From Lachnospiraceae bacterium UBA7076 (GTDB taxonomy: Bacteria; Bacillota; Clostridia; Lachnospirales; Lachnospiraceae), in the NCBI GenBank assembly GCA_002493625.1, contig DKZK01000020.1:67215-131214 (forward strand): 64,000 nucleotides of DNA, given 5' to 3'. The translations under genes were made by a program, and so were the position numbers. The notes below the pieces were generated by a model, which was given only the letters and a program-made list of their open reading frames with translations, was not told where the DNA came from and ran no database searches. Shown here in pieces: positions 34,401 through 44,000 of the stretch; position 1 is the stretch's first letter, and each line of letters begins with the position of its first letter.

Positions 34401-35217
34401 TATCGTCACGACCCTTGTACATTTCGGAGGATGCCCTGACATACCTGTCATAGGTACTGCTTAGAAGCTCCTTGTAATAGCCCTCGTCAAAGCTTACGTT
34501 TTTAAGCTCCGTTGAAAATGTGGTGTGACGGCAATGGTCAGACCAATATGTGTCAAGCACCCTTATCTCCGTCATGGAAGGGTCTCTTTTTTCCTCATTA
34601 TTAAAATATTTCTGTATATGGAGAAAATCCTTAAAGGTCATGGCAAGCCCAAGAGAATCGTAAAGCTCCTTAAGCTTATCCTCCTCCATGTCCTTAAAGC
34701 CGTCAAATATAATAACATCCGCCGGCTCCTCAAATTCCGTAACAAGAGTATCGGGCTTTTCATCGCCTGTGATTCTCGAATCAACAGGATTTACAACGTA
34801 CTCCTTTATTGCATTCAGCTGTTCCTCCGAAAGCCCGTTGCTATCAACAATTATTATATATGTGGTTGCCGACCTGATAATCGGCTCCGACTCCTCATCC
34901 AGAAGCTTTATACACTGCTCAGCAGAATCCGCCCTCTGGTCAAACTGTCCCGGAAGATATTCCTGAGAAAAAGTATAAAAGCCCTGTGTCACAGGAAAAC
35001 ACTCCTCATATATATCATCAAGGGGCGGCTCTGAAAAAACGGTAACCTTTGCTTTTTCATATGTTTCGTCCGATACGCCCTCCATGTCGTACCTCACAAG
35101 AATCCTTACGCCGTCAACCTTTATACCGAGATAATCCTTTATCTCCTGCTTCAGCTCACCTGCTTTTACGGCATAATCCGCCTTCTTTTCAACATAAATT
35201 CTTCTAACCTTGCTCAT
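31420..35217 (-). CDS. purL: Phosphoribosylformylglycinamidine synthase, single-chain
   Basis: 1265 residues, the large fused type with synthetase and glutaminase. The synthetase part has TYWSDHCRHTTFSTEL, NHPTEIEPFGGAATCLGG and a second AIRS-like half (GLPSIGGKDSMSGTF). The C-terminal class I glutaminase (from about 1000) has the nucleophile Cys in LALGICNGFQALIKLG and the His-Glu pair near SHGEGRF. It makes FGAM from FGAR with glutamine and ATP in purine synthesis. AGGAGG precedes the ATG. I see no purine riboswitch upstream. Confidence 0.98.
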   Translation of the reverse strand: MSKVRRIYVEKKADYAVKAGELKQEIKDYLGIKVDGVRILVRYDMEGVSDETYEKAKVTVFSEPPLDDIYEECFPVTQGFYTFSQEYLPGQFDQRADSAEQCIKLLDEESEPIIRSATTYIIIVDSNGLSEEQLNAIKEYVVNPVDSRITGDEKPDTLVTEFEEPADVIIFDGFKDMEEDKLKELYDSLGLAMTFKDFLHIQKYFNNEEKRDPSMTEIRVLDTYWSDHCRHTTFSTELKNVSFDEGYYKELLSSTYDRYVRASSEMYKGRDDKFVCLMDIALMAMKELRAAGKLPDMEVSDEINACSIVVPVEIDGKTEEWLVSFKNETHNHPTEIEPFGGAATCLGGAIRDPLSGRAYVYQAMRVTGAADPTVSLKDTIKGKLPQRKIVTVAAQGYSSYGNQIGLATGHVNEVYHPDYVAKRMEIGAVMGAAPRRCVKRLNSDPGDIIILLGGRTGRDGCGGATGSSKAHTESSIDTCGAEVQKGNAPTERKIQRLFRREEVASLIKKCNDFGAGGVSVAIGELADGLRVDLDKVPKKYAGLDGTELAISESQERMAIVVDPADVAAMMKYANEENLEAVEVAVVTEEPRLVLCWRGKEIVNLSRAFLNTNGAHQETDVKVHIPDDKHKYFEEKKDTSDIKKLWLDTLADLNVCSQKGLVEMFDSSIGAGTVTMPYGGKYQLSPTQTMVAKLPVLKGKTDTVTMMSYGFDPYLSTWSPYHGAVYAVLTSVAKIAASGGDVSKIRLTFQEYFKRLGEDPYRWGQPLSALLGAYSAQLGLGLPSIGGKDSMSGTFNDIDVPPTLVSFAVDVDSHKNVVTTELKQAGNVLVRLDIKKDEYDMPDYEDALDKYGRLYTAVKSGFVKSAYATGFGGIIEAVSKMAFGNRLGVRIDEAVSADELYEKSYGSIILEVRASDIGALGLDVKKVGEVTADDAFVYGDTVISGDEALAAWTRTLEKVFPTESGVCQNGAIDENLKIENGIVKTGIFDAGSILVAKNKIAKPRVFIPVFPGTNCEYDSQKAFENAGAEVCTIVFKNQNAQDIRDSVDAFTKAIADSQIIMFPGGFSAGDEPEGSAKFIAAAFRNAKISDEVMKLLNERDGLALGICNGFQALIKLGLVPYGKIMPQAENSPTLAMNSIGRHQSKMVYTKVVSNKSPWLSKAKLGGVYSVPISHGEGRFVADDAWIKKLFENGQVATQYVDADGNPTMDEYYNINGSYYAIEGITSPDGRVYGKMAHSERKGEAVSINISGEKDQQIFESGVDYYS

Positions 35218-35262
35218 GGTTATCCTCCTTATTTAAACATCCTTGCACAAATTAACTTGCGG

Positions 35263-36198
35263 CTATTGATGCATTCTTCTTATTATTTTATATATAACAA
35301 CATTCTGGAACACCATCGGCGCATCCTGAACAAAAAATGTGATTCCGTCCGTAGGCGCTATAATCTCAGCTTTTACCGTTCCATCCACAGGATTTACAAT
35401 TTCAGCAAGAAGCTGTCCCCGCTTAACCTCCTGATTGATTCCCACAAGCTTCCTGAAAAAGCCTGCCTCATCAGCCTTTACCGATACAAGCTCGCTTTCC
35501 TTAAGTGTTGTGGAAATAAATCCGCCATGACAGTCGTATTTTATAATTCCCATCCTTGTGAGAAACCTTAAAACTGCAGAAACTGCCATATGCGCGCTCT
35601 CGTCGTCTATTGTATCTGTCGTTGATGAATAAACCGAAAATGCCTGCGCGCCCTTTTTCTGCCAGTTATAGTTTAAAGTCACTGTATCAAACGCCCTGTT
35701 CATTCCCGTAATAACATACGGCATTCCAAACAGATTTGCAAGGCTTGTACTCTCATTGCCCGTTACCATCATCCTTACATGGGGTATGGACCTGCCCTCA
35801 AGGTAAAAGCTTGCAAACTGTATGCCATAAGAATAATTTTTAACTCTGTTTAAAAGGGCTGCCGCAATCCTGCTTGTGGCAGGTCCCTTTGGATTTCCGG
35901 GAAACGACCTGTTTATATCCGAATCATCCGATATCCATTTTGTTTTCTTTGCATTCATGGAGCCATAATTTAATGTAGGAATCAGAAGTATCTCCTTTCC
36001 CGATGCAATATCTCCCTGTGTTTCAAGCTCACCGAGCTTTTTTGCAAGCAGAGAACATATATAAAGCTGCTGGTACTCATTTCCCCTCATTGCGCCCACG
36101 ATACATGCCGCCTTTTCTCCCTTGCCATATGAATATCCATGTATGATATACTCCCCACGAAAAGCTGTGTTCATGGAGAAAATAACTTCCTTATTCAT
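35263..36198 (-). CDS. M14/AstE-like protein b, zinc ligands lost
   Basis: About 311 residues, related in sequence to the next gene upstream and to the succinylglutamate desuccinylase/aspartoacylase group of M14 peptidases. Where active members have G-x-H-G-x-E, this one has GAMRGNEYQ, and the later D-x-H region reads GIQFASF. So the metal site is likely absent. The C-terminal half (YDCHGGFISTTLKESELV to the end) looks like a biotinyl-lipoyl type beta barrel. It overlaps the upstream gene by 8 bases. Start 36198 is the ATG nearest the junction. Role unknown. Confidence 0.7.
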   Translation of the reverse strand: MNKEVIFSMNTAFRGEYIIHGYSYGKGEKAACIVGAMRGNEYQQLYICSLLAKKLGELETQGDIASGKEILLIPTLNYGSMNAKKTKWISDDSDINRSFPGNPKGPATSRIAAALLNRVKNYSYGIQFASFYLEGRSIPHVRMMVTGNESTSLANLFGMPYVITGMNRAFDTVTLNYNWQKKGAQAFSVYSSTTDTIDDESAHMAVSAVLRFLTRMGIIKYDCHGGFISTTLKESELVSVKADEAGFFRKLVGINQEVKRGQLLAEIVNPVDGTVKAEIIAPTDGITFFVQDAPMVFQNVVIYKIIRRMHQ

Positions 36199-37132
36199 CC
36201 GCTTCACCACCTAATATACGGGCAATTAAAGAGCCCTCCTCAATAACCGGATAATCACGCAGGGAGCATATGATTCCATCATTTTCTGCCGTTATAATTT
36301 CCTCCACTGAGCCTGTAATTACATTTACGATTGTACCGATTGTATCACCCTTGCCAACCCTGTCAAATATCGAAACCTCAGGAATGAAAATACCGCTGCT
36401 CTCCGCATTTATATAGCTTATATCCTTATCATAAACAATCCTGGAAGGATTTATTTCAGGCACCCTGCCACTCCATATACCCATGTCCTTCATAACTGCA
36501 AACAATCCATCCACTATTTTATTGCAATATTTCTGATCAATCCGGTATGCAACACCCGATTCCACAACCATGGCCTTTACACCCACATTGTTAAGCGCAT
36601 ATGCCAGACTTCCGTTTAAAACGGATGTACTGGGATGTACCCATACCATATCAAGTCCGATTTTTCCGGCGTAATCAAGAAGCTCGTCCGCACCATTTGA
36701 GTTTATTCTTACCTGTGGTATTTCATGAATGTAAAGATTACTGGAATGTACATCAACACAAAGATCAGCGCCCTTTATATCATCAAATACACAGGATGCG
36801 GTATATTCTCCCAGGGCGCCTGACTTAGAACCGGGAAAAATCACATTCATATCCATTCCCGAACCCGGAATTTCCCTTGTTCTGGAATCAAGTCCCATAG
36901 GATTGAGGCTTGGATATACATCTACAATTCCCGTAAGCTTATCAAAGTCGGATTTTATTCTTTTTATAATCTGATAGCATATGTACTGTCCCTGCAATTC
37001 GTCACCATACATACCTGACACGATACATATTCTCTTTTCATCTCCGTGAAGGAAATCCGGCGCAAGCCGGTTCTTTTTTATCTTTATTTCCTCCTCCACC
37101 ATAAGGTCTACGGAAACAACTGTCTCTATCAT
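36191..37132 (-). CDS. M14/AstE-like protein a, partial zinc site
   Basis: 313 residues of the succinylglutamate desuccinylase/aspartoacylase family. The first zinc motif reads SGMYGDELQG (His replaced by Tyr, Glu kept), the Arg region DSRTREIPGSGMDMN is present, and DVHSSNLYIHEIPQVR keeps the last His. The C-terminus has a barrel-sandwich domain (GIFIPEVSIFDRVGKGDTIG). It could be a weak hydrolase or a pseudoenzyme. It is paired with the next gene downstream by overlap and follows cheY. Confidence 0.75.
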   Translation of the reverse strand: MIETVVSVDLMVEEEIKIKKNRLAPDFLHGDEKRICIVSGMYGDELQGQYICYQIIKRIKSDFDKLTGIVDVYPSLNPMGLDSRTREIPGSGMDMNVIFPGSKSGALGEYTASCVFDDIKGADLCVDVHSSNLYIHEIPQVRINSNGADELLDYAGKIGLDMVWVHPSTSVLNGSLAYALNNVGVKAMVVESGVAYRIDQKYCNKIVDGLFAVMKDMGIWSGRVPEINPSRIVYDKDISYINAESSGIFIPEVSIFDRVGKGDTIGTIVNVITGSVEEIITAENDGIICSLRDYPVIEEGSLIARILGGEADE

Positions 37133-37149
37133 ATCTAACTCCTATGAAA

Positions 37150-37181
37150 GGGCTGTGGCACAAGTCCTGCTGCCACAGCCC
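37150..37181 (-). terminator. Strong hairpin between cheY and the M14-like pair
   Basis: GGGCTGTGGCA (37150-37160) pairs perfectly with TGCCACAGCCC (37171-37181). On the minus strand only TTT follows, so it may only attenuate. On the plus strand a T-rich run follows. Confidence 0.55.
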
Positions 37182-37195
37182 CATTTGATTTTTTA

Positions 37196-37558
37196 TTATA
37201 AGTCTAAAACTTTAATGATTGTGCTCTTTATCTGCTCTACATCAAAAGGCTTTGGAATAAAGTCTGCCGCTCCGCTCTGTACAGCCTCAATCAGGTTGTG
37301 TTTTTGTCCGGCAGCAGTAACCATAATAACCTTTGCATCAGGGAATTCAGCTTTTATCTTCTTTAATGACTGTATTCCGTCCATAACCGGCATTGTAATA
37401 TCCATTGTAACTAAATCAGGCTTATACTGAACGTACATGTCATAACCTTCCTGTCCGTTTGACGCCTCACCTATTATCTCGTAACCTTCCCCTTCAAGTA
37501 CACCGCGCAATATTCTTCTTGATGTTCTTGAATCATCAACAATTAATATATTTGCCAT
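37196..37558 (-). CDS. cheY: CheY-like response regulator
   Basis: 120 residues, a lone receiver domain. ILIVDDSRTSRRIL gives the acidic pair, DLVTMDITMPVMDGI the phosphorylated Asp (about 54), VIMVTAAGQ the Thr/Ser switch and DFIPKPFDVEQIK the Lys. It has no output domain, so it should act by protein contact, as CheY does at the flagellar motor. It lies 22 bases after a CheX-like phosphatase gene. Confidence 0.93.
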   Translation of the reverse strand: MANILIVDDSRTSRRILRGVLEGEGYEIIGEASNGQEGYDMYVQYKPDLVTMDITMPVMDGIQSLKKIKAEFPDAKVIMVTAAGQKHNLIEAVQSGAADFIPKPFDVEQIKSTIIKVLDL

Positions 37559-37580
37559 ATCACTTCATCCTTTCACAACC

Positions 37581-38471
37581 TTAGTCTATTTTCCATTTGG
37601 CTTCCATACACATTATTATATCAGCGCGCTCTCCATTTATAAAGCATGGCATAACAAACATCTGCCCCTCTGAGCTGATTGTCGTCACATCCGTATACAT
37701 GGAAGGAGGAAGCATATCTATCGTTGTATCCTCCTCGCTGACCTTTGATGCATAAAGCCCATTACATACATTTATAAATTCACATACGGCATCAAGACAA
37801 TCCTCATCAATGCTGTCAAATTTTTCCTTTGCGTATGCCTCTCCGATTTGCTTATTGCCTGTTCCGCCCACTCCGATAAACAAATCATAATCGCCCTGAA
37901 AGCTCTGACTTGCTATAAACTTTGAAGTGTATGTAGTTACTTTTTCAAGCTTCTCAAACCGAATCTTATTATCTACAAATCTTACAATATTTCTTGCCAT
38001 CAGCGCAATATAGTCCTTGACAACTGCCGGTGCGGAAGCTCCCTTTGTAAACAAAGGAATAATTTTGTCAATATCTGAGCTTTTCAGTGCATCCAAATCA
38101 ATAGCCGTAAGACGCCGGGTTTTTTTGTAATTATTCTGATACTTTTGTATCTCCTCAAGCGTAAACAGATTGCGTTCCACAAGCGCCTGTACAAAAAGTA
38201 AATATGAATCTCCCTGCTTTTTCAGAAGCTCCGTAACCTGTTCCTCAGTAAGATAGCCCTTTTCAATGGCAATATCACCGAAACGCGCGTCCTTCATAGC
38301 CTGAAGCTGGTTTACCTCATCTGCCTGCGCCTCCGACATATATCCTGCACTTACGGCAAGAAGTCCCATTTTAACCCTTGCGTGTCTGCTGGCTTCTATT
38401 ATTTCACAATATTGCTCGTCAGACAGAACTCCTATATCCTGCAAGTATTTACCAAAATATACACCAAACAT
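37581..38471 (-). CDS. MshEN-like domain fused to a CheX/CheC-type phosphatase
   Basis: 296 residues from ATG 38471 (AAAGGAGG 6 bases upstream). The N-terminal 125 residues hold short repeats (GVLSDEQYCEIIEASRHARV, KGYLTEEQVTELLKKQ, RNLFTLEEIQKYQ) like the MshEN/GspE N-domain, which in some proteins binds c-di-GMP. The C-terminal part has LDAVCEFINVCNGLYAS, the E-x-x-N signature of CheC/CheX phosphatases that dephosphorylate CheY. cheY follows directly. The N-domain reading is by pattern. Confidence 0.75.
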   Translation of the reverse strand: MFGVYFGKYLQDIGVLSDEQYCEIIEASRHARVKMGLLAVSAGYMSEAQADEVNQLQAMKDARFGDIAIEKGYLTEEQVTELLKKQGDSYLLFVQALVERNLFTLEEIQKYQNNYKKTRRLTAIDLDALKSSDIDKIIPLFTKGASAPAVVKDYIALMARNIVRFVDNKIRFEKLEKVTTYTSKFIASQSFQGDYDLFIGVGGTGNKQIGEAYAKEKFDSIDEDCLDAVCEFINVCNGLYASKVSEEDTTIDMLPPSMYTDVTTISSEGQMFVMPCFINGERADIIMCMEAKWKID

Positions 38472-38641
38472 GTCAATCCTCCTTTTGTTCTGTAACTTAT
38501 ACTTTGAATTATACACAAAAGCCGCAGGAAAATCAACTTGATTATTTCGGCTTTCCCTATCTTTCCCTATCTAAAAATTTATTGATAAATAATAGATTAT
38601 TTTATATAATATAATCATTATTTCACAAACGGAGTGGTATT

Positions 38642-41065
38642 ATGTCTATAAAGAAAACCTTGAAGCTGTCACTTCTTCTTTTGGCAACACTGCCATTAAT
38701 AGTCGTGACGGCAATTACATATTGCATATCATACTCTAAATACCTTGATATTGCCAGAATTTCCGCTGAGGATTTGGCAAAAAAATATGCTTCCGGCTTC
38801 AATGTACAGCTGAATATGCAGATTGCCATGATGGAAGGCCTTTCCAATTCCATAAATGTCCAGTATCTTACCCTCGAAAATTACAACGGCATTTCCTTAG
38901 GTAAGGACTCTGCCTATTATCAGAGTGTTTTAGATGAATTTAAGGCTAATTCTGACTATTCATACGGAACAATTGATATCTATTTATATGATATAAACGG
39001 ATATTACATTGCCGGAACCGACGAGGGCATGACAGGCGACTGGGAGGAATATATGGACGTACCTGTCAGCAGCATTACAAAAACAAACGTAATGCAGGCT
39101 TCAAACATCAACAAAAACTCGGACAGCATAGAGATTATCACTCCCGTTATTGCAAAAAAGACAATTATAGGACTTTTGCGCGCAAATGTTTCCGCAGATT
39201 ATTTCGGTTCCTTTATGCCTGAAAACGGAACCGTTTCCATTTTGACCGGAAAGGACAGTTTTTTATTCCCTGATTACTCATTCAGCAGGGATTCCAAAAT
39301 ATATGATGAAGTTTGTACACTTTGGGATACCCATGAAAACAGCGGCTATATTGCTGACAAACGCTCAAGTATAAACCACCTTTACGGTTATAGTGTATTA
39401 CCTGATTTTGACTGGATTTACATTATAAAGATTGATAATTCCTCTTATAGCAGTGTTTTTTCAACAATGCCCGCAATTCTTCTGCTTACGCTTTTCGTAT
39501 TATTTTTCATTACTTTTTGGATAAGCCGTTATCTTGTTCATAAGTATACGACTCCTTTGCTTGCCTTAAAGGATAACATGACTGAGGCTGCGGCAGGACA
39601 TCTGGATGTAAAATGCGACATAGAATCAGACGACGAGTTTGGTGAGCTTTCCAAAAGCTTTAACACAATGATGAACATAATATCAAACAACTATAATCAG
39701 CTCAACGAATCACACAAGCTGCTGGAGGCAAATGAGGCGCTTTTAAAAAAGAACTATGCGCATATAGAGCAGCTTGCTTACCATGACGGACTTACGGGAC
39801 TTTATAACAGAGTTGCCTTTATGAAATATGCCCACGACATTTTTTCAGAGGCAAGCAGACATTTCCACAAAAATGCCATATTCTTTATTGACCTTGATAA
39901 TTTTAAAAATGTAAATGATACCCTTGGACATGACTATGGCGACATGCTTCTGAAGCAGGTTGCCGAGCAGCTTACCTCCTACATATCCGAAAAGGATATC
40001 CTTGCAAGGACGGGCGGTGATGAATTTCTTATACTGAAAAGCAACTATACAGCCAACGAGGAGCTTAAGGAATTTGCTGATGTTCTCATAAGCATCGTAC
40101 AGCATCCCTTTGACCTTGACGGAGAGCCTGCACATGTATCCATGAGCGTAGGCATCGCCTGCTTCCCGAATGACGGACTTACCGTAAGTGAGCTTATCAA
40201 AAATGCCGACATTGCAATGTACTGTGCAAAGACAGCAGGCAAAAACAGCTTCCGCTTCTTCAACAGCTACATGGAGGATGCCGTGAACAGAAAGAGCAAT
40301 TTAGTTGAAATACTTTCTACCGTCATTGAAAAAAATGAGGTTTATTTAAATTATCAGCCTCAGGTAAATGTAATCACAAATAAAATCACCGGCTTTGAAG
40401 CTCTCATGCGTATCGAATCGGACCTTGTGGGCTTTATTCCTCCTACGGAATTTATACCTGTTGCAGAGGATAACGGACTGATACATGAGCTTGGCGAGTG
40501 GGCTCTTATCGAGGCTTGCAGCTTTAACCAGTCTCTCATTGAAAACGGATATGAACCTCTCAGGGTATCCGTGAATGTGTCTACCGCCCAACTCAAAGAT
40601 GTGCACCTTATCGATATAATAAGATCCATACCGGAAAAAACCGGCATGGACCTGAAATATTTAGAAATTGAAATTACGGAAAGCATCCTTATGGATTCCT
40701 TTGAGCATAACCTCAACCTGATAAATGAGATGAAGTCTCTCGGCGTTACCATTGCCCTTGACGATTTTGGAACAGGCTACTCCTCCTTTAATTACCTTAC
40801 GAGAATACCAATCGATACCCTTAAAATTGACAAATCGTTTATTCAGGAAATATGCAGCAATGAAAAGGACCGTTTTATAGCAGATTCCATCATTTCTCTT
40901 GCTCACAAGATGAACATATCGGTTGTTGCAGAGGGTGTTGAAAATTCCGAGCAGCTTGAAATTCTTCAGGAACAGTTCTGTGACACGCTTCAGGGCTTCC
41001 TATTCTCCAAGCCTGTAACCGGAGCAGAGTTTATCGGTCTTTTAAAAGAGAACGCAAAATTATAA
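38642..41065 (+). CDS. Cache-HAMP-GGDEF-EAL c-di-GMP enzyme
   Basis: 807 residues. Two helices (about 8-28 and 275-297) flank an extracellular Cache-like sensor; then HAMP (about 297-350), GGDEF (about 380-535; ARTGGDEFLIL) and EAL (about 555-800; ITGFEALMRIES, LALDDFGTGYSS written IALDDFGTGYSS here, VVAEGVENSEQLE). Both catalytic motifs look intact, so it could make and degrade c-di-GMP. The inhibitory R-x-x-D site is replaced by SEKD. Its 3' end overlaps the convergent adhesin gene by 35 bases. Confidence 0.95.
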   Translation: MSIKKTLKLSLLLLATLPLIVVTAITYCISYSKYLDIARISAEDLAKKYASGFNVQLNMQIAMMEGLSNSINVQYLTLENYNGISLGKDSAYYQSVLDEFKANSDYSYGTIDIYLYDINGYYIAGTDEGMTGDWEEYMDVPVSSITKTNVMQASNINKNSDSIEIITPVIAKKTIIGLLRANVSADYFGSFMPENGTVSILTGKDSFLFPDYSFSRDSKIYDEVCTLWDTHENSGYIADKRSSINHLYGYSVLPDFDWIYIIKIDNSSYSSVFSTMPAILLLTLFVLFFITFWISRYLVHKYTTPLLALKDNMTEAAAGHLDVKCDIESDDEFGELSKSFNTMMNIISNNYNQLNESHKLLEANEALLKKNYAHIEQLAYHDGLTGLYNRVAFMKYAHDIFSEASRHFHKNAIFFIDLDNFKNVNDTLGHDYGDMLLKQVAEQLTSYISEKDILARTGGDEFLILKSNYTANEELKEFADVLISIVQHPFDLDGEPAHVSMSVGIACFPNDGLTVSELIKNADIAMYCAKTAGKNSFRFFNSYMEDAVNRKSNLVEILSTVIEKNEVYLNYQPQVNVITNKITGFEALMRIESDLVGFIPPTEFIPVAEDNGLIHELGEWALIEACSFNQSLIENGYEPLRVSVNVSTAQLKDVHLIDIIRSIPEKTGMDLKYLEIEITESILMDSFEHNLNLINEMKSLGVTIALDDFGTGYSSFNYLTRIPIDTLKIDKSFIQEICSNEKDRFIADSIISLAHKMNISVVAEGVENSEQLEILQEQFCDTLQGFLFSKPVTGAEFIGLLKENAKL

Positions 41066-44000
41066 TTATAAGGCTGAATGAGGCAAGCAGCACCACACAT
41101 ATGAGCGGATGAAAGTCATCGCCTGTCTGTGGTGTTGTTTTTTCGAATGTTCCGTTTTCCCCAAGCACAAGCTTTGCCCTCTCATTATATATTATAATTT
41201 CCCGGTTGTTCTCCTCAAATGTAAACTCAATTTTTTCTGCCTTCAAATATCCTTTCGGTGCTTCCTCCTCTGCAAGAATGTATTTTCTTCCAAGCACAAG
41301 TCCCTTAGTAATATGCTCCTTATCATCACTAACCCATTTATCAACAAGATGTCCGTCCTCATCATAAATGCAAAGGGTTGCGCCTTTCACATTATTTTCC
41401 GTTTCTTTATCCTTTTTGAAAATTTTTGTTGTTGTAAGGCTGTTTTCCACCTCAACGCTTACCTCCACATATTCCGTCCTTTCATCTGCATAGGCAATTT
41501 CTGCCTCCACAGGCTTGTCCTGACATATATATCCTGGAAGCGTCCTATCCTCGACAATATAATATTTTCCTATGGGGAGATTGTCCACGGTACAATATGG
41601 CGTTTCCATATTCACCGACATTTCACTAATCTTTTCATCCTTGGAATAAAGCTTCCGCCTGTTGCCGTTTTCGTCCACATGATAGTCGTATGTATAGATA
41701 TCCTCCGCCGCATATAAAGAAAATACCGTTTTCATTTTCTTTTTGTCCTCATAGACTTTTTCTATGCTGCTTATATGTTCAGATACAGCATCCGTGACAG
41801 TATGATTCCCCTCAGATATTATGTTTTCTTCAAAATTATCTTTTACATCTTTTAATTCATAGGACTTTCTGATTGTTATGCTTCCATACACGGGATAATC
41901 CGGAAATTCCACATTGACTACAGTCTCTCCCTCCTGAAGCTCATACGGCATGTCGGAGACTATTTTTATTGTTATGGATTCCTTCGATAAGGTGTAACCC
42001 TCCTTCGGACAGCCCGTCTCCTCTATTCTGTATTCACCTGCTTTAAGCGGTTCTGGCAGCATTAAATATCCCTCGTCGTTTGTTTCAAACACACTTATAC
42101 GTGCCTTTTTCGGATAACTTATCTCCTGCTCCACATAGCAGTCGTTATTTACATCATACACCTTAAATTCATAGCCGGACTTAAGTATTGTTTTTCCTGT
42201 GCTTCCATCCACCTTTTTGATTACAAGCCTCGCCATAAATTCATCATCATTAAATATTCTCCAGACCTTGGGCTCCTCACTGTCCTCGCCAATTGTCACA
42301 ATAAAATCTGAAACAGGCTTATATCCGGACGGTACGGTTGTTTCCCTTACGATATATGTGCCATAAGGAAGTCTTTTGCTACATGCATAGCCCCTTTCAT
42401 CCGTAAATATTTCACAGCCTCCATCAGCGGCAGCAGGATAAGGCTTGGCCGAGCTAAAATCGTATTCTCCGTTTTCCTTTACCTTAAGGTCGGACAAAAG
42501 CCATACCGTAAAGCCCGCATGTTCTATGAGAAGCTGTTCATCACCCTTATCTCCTCCAACCTTTACAAGCTGAAACGCCTGACTTTCAACCCTGTCTGAT
42601 ACTATCCTTTTAGCCTTGATAACTTCACTTGTGCCATCACTTGAGGAGCAGTCTATATCATATTCCGTTTCATCCAGAACATATCCCTCAGGAGCACTGA
42701 TCTCCTTGGCATAATATTTCCCAAGATATAAATTAGCAAGCTGTCCTTTACAATCATCACCGATTGTTATTTTGCCGACAAGCTCGTTTGCCCTGTATTT
42801 TACCTCTGCGTTTTTGTCCGGATAAACAATGTCCTCCCTGGCATAAATCCCATATACAGCTCCTTTTAAGGATGCGTTGCCCTGCGGGATTGTACCCTGT
42901 GTATCAGCATCCTGTTTTTCAAGTTCAATTTCAGCCTTAACTCTCTTATCCCGAAGCAGGAGACTTGTTTTTTCTCCATTTGATACATTTGCCGGGCAAA
43001 TGCTTTCATCAAGTAAATATCCGTAAGGGGCATTCAGCTCTTTTATATAATATTCACCGGATGGAATATCCTTTAAATACGCCCTTCCCTCATAATCCGT
43101 TGTAACCTCATACAGCTTATTTGTACATTCCTTATCCGCATAAATACCGTAAACGGCATTTGGAAGCACCACATTTGTCTCCTCATCCTTTTTTATAAGC
43201 TCCAAATCACCACCCGGATAATCGGCGGATATATTTGCAGAAATTTCCTTACCGTAAGGAACAATCATAAAATCCTGATAGGAATCATTTCCCAATACAA
43301 GCGCCTCCTCCGTTTCGGGAACTGTTGAGATGCAGATAATTCCTATTTTTTTATTGTTTACATTCTGCTTCGGCACCTTCAGATGGATATATCGCTCAAA
43401 GGCGTTTGTATACCATATGTTTTCAATACAGCAGCCCGATATATATTCCTCTCCTTCAGCAGGAGCAATACTGCTTATATAACAATTTTTCGAGTCTGCC
43501 TTTATGTAATAATGAAAATAACCACCACTTTGTACAGGCTCAGGGTTTTGGACAACACGAAAGCCTCCGTTTTCGTTTTTGACCGCCCATTCCAATGTTA
43601 CGGCATATTCATTATCCGTGTTGGAATATAATACGTTCTGTATGGCAGCAACATCATGTACCGCCTTTTTTCCATTGGCTATATCGGTTATGGTAACGTC
43701 ATTTCCCGACGCTGCATTATCATCAATTCCACTGTAAGCTATAATTCTTCTGTGTATTGCAAATGCCGTGGCAGCCCTTGCCTCCTCATCGGTACACTCA
43801 TAAATTGTTTTTCCCATAATAAGACCTGTTTTGTATTCGGGATTTTTCATATCACCGCCCACAATGTATGTTCCATATTTTAGCGGATAACCGTTTGATG
43901 CAATAGCTGTAACCGCCCTGTGCAGATAGTTTGAATTGCAGATTGCCCCGCTGTCGGGCGTGTATACATTGTCAACTCCCACGGCAGGCGTCTGGTCAGA

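Noticed and set aside
35218..35262. Purine riboswitch before purL
   Set aside because: Only 45 bases separate purL from the previous gene, too short for an aptamer, and no conserved core is seen.
41109..41717. Plus-strand frame of 202 codons
   Set aside because: Opposite the adhesin repeats, Cys/Phe-rich composition, no ribosome site.
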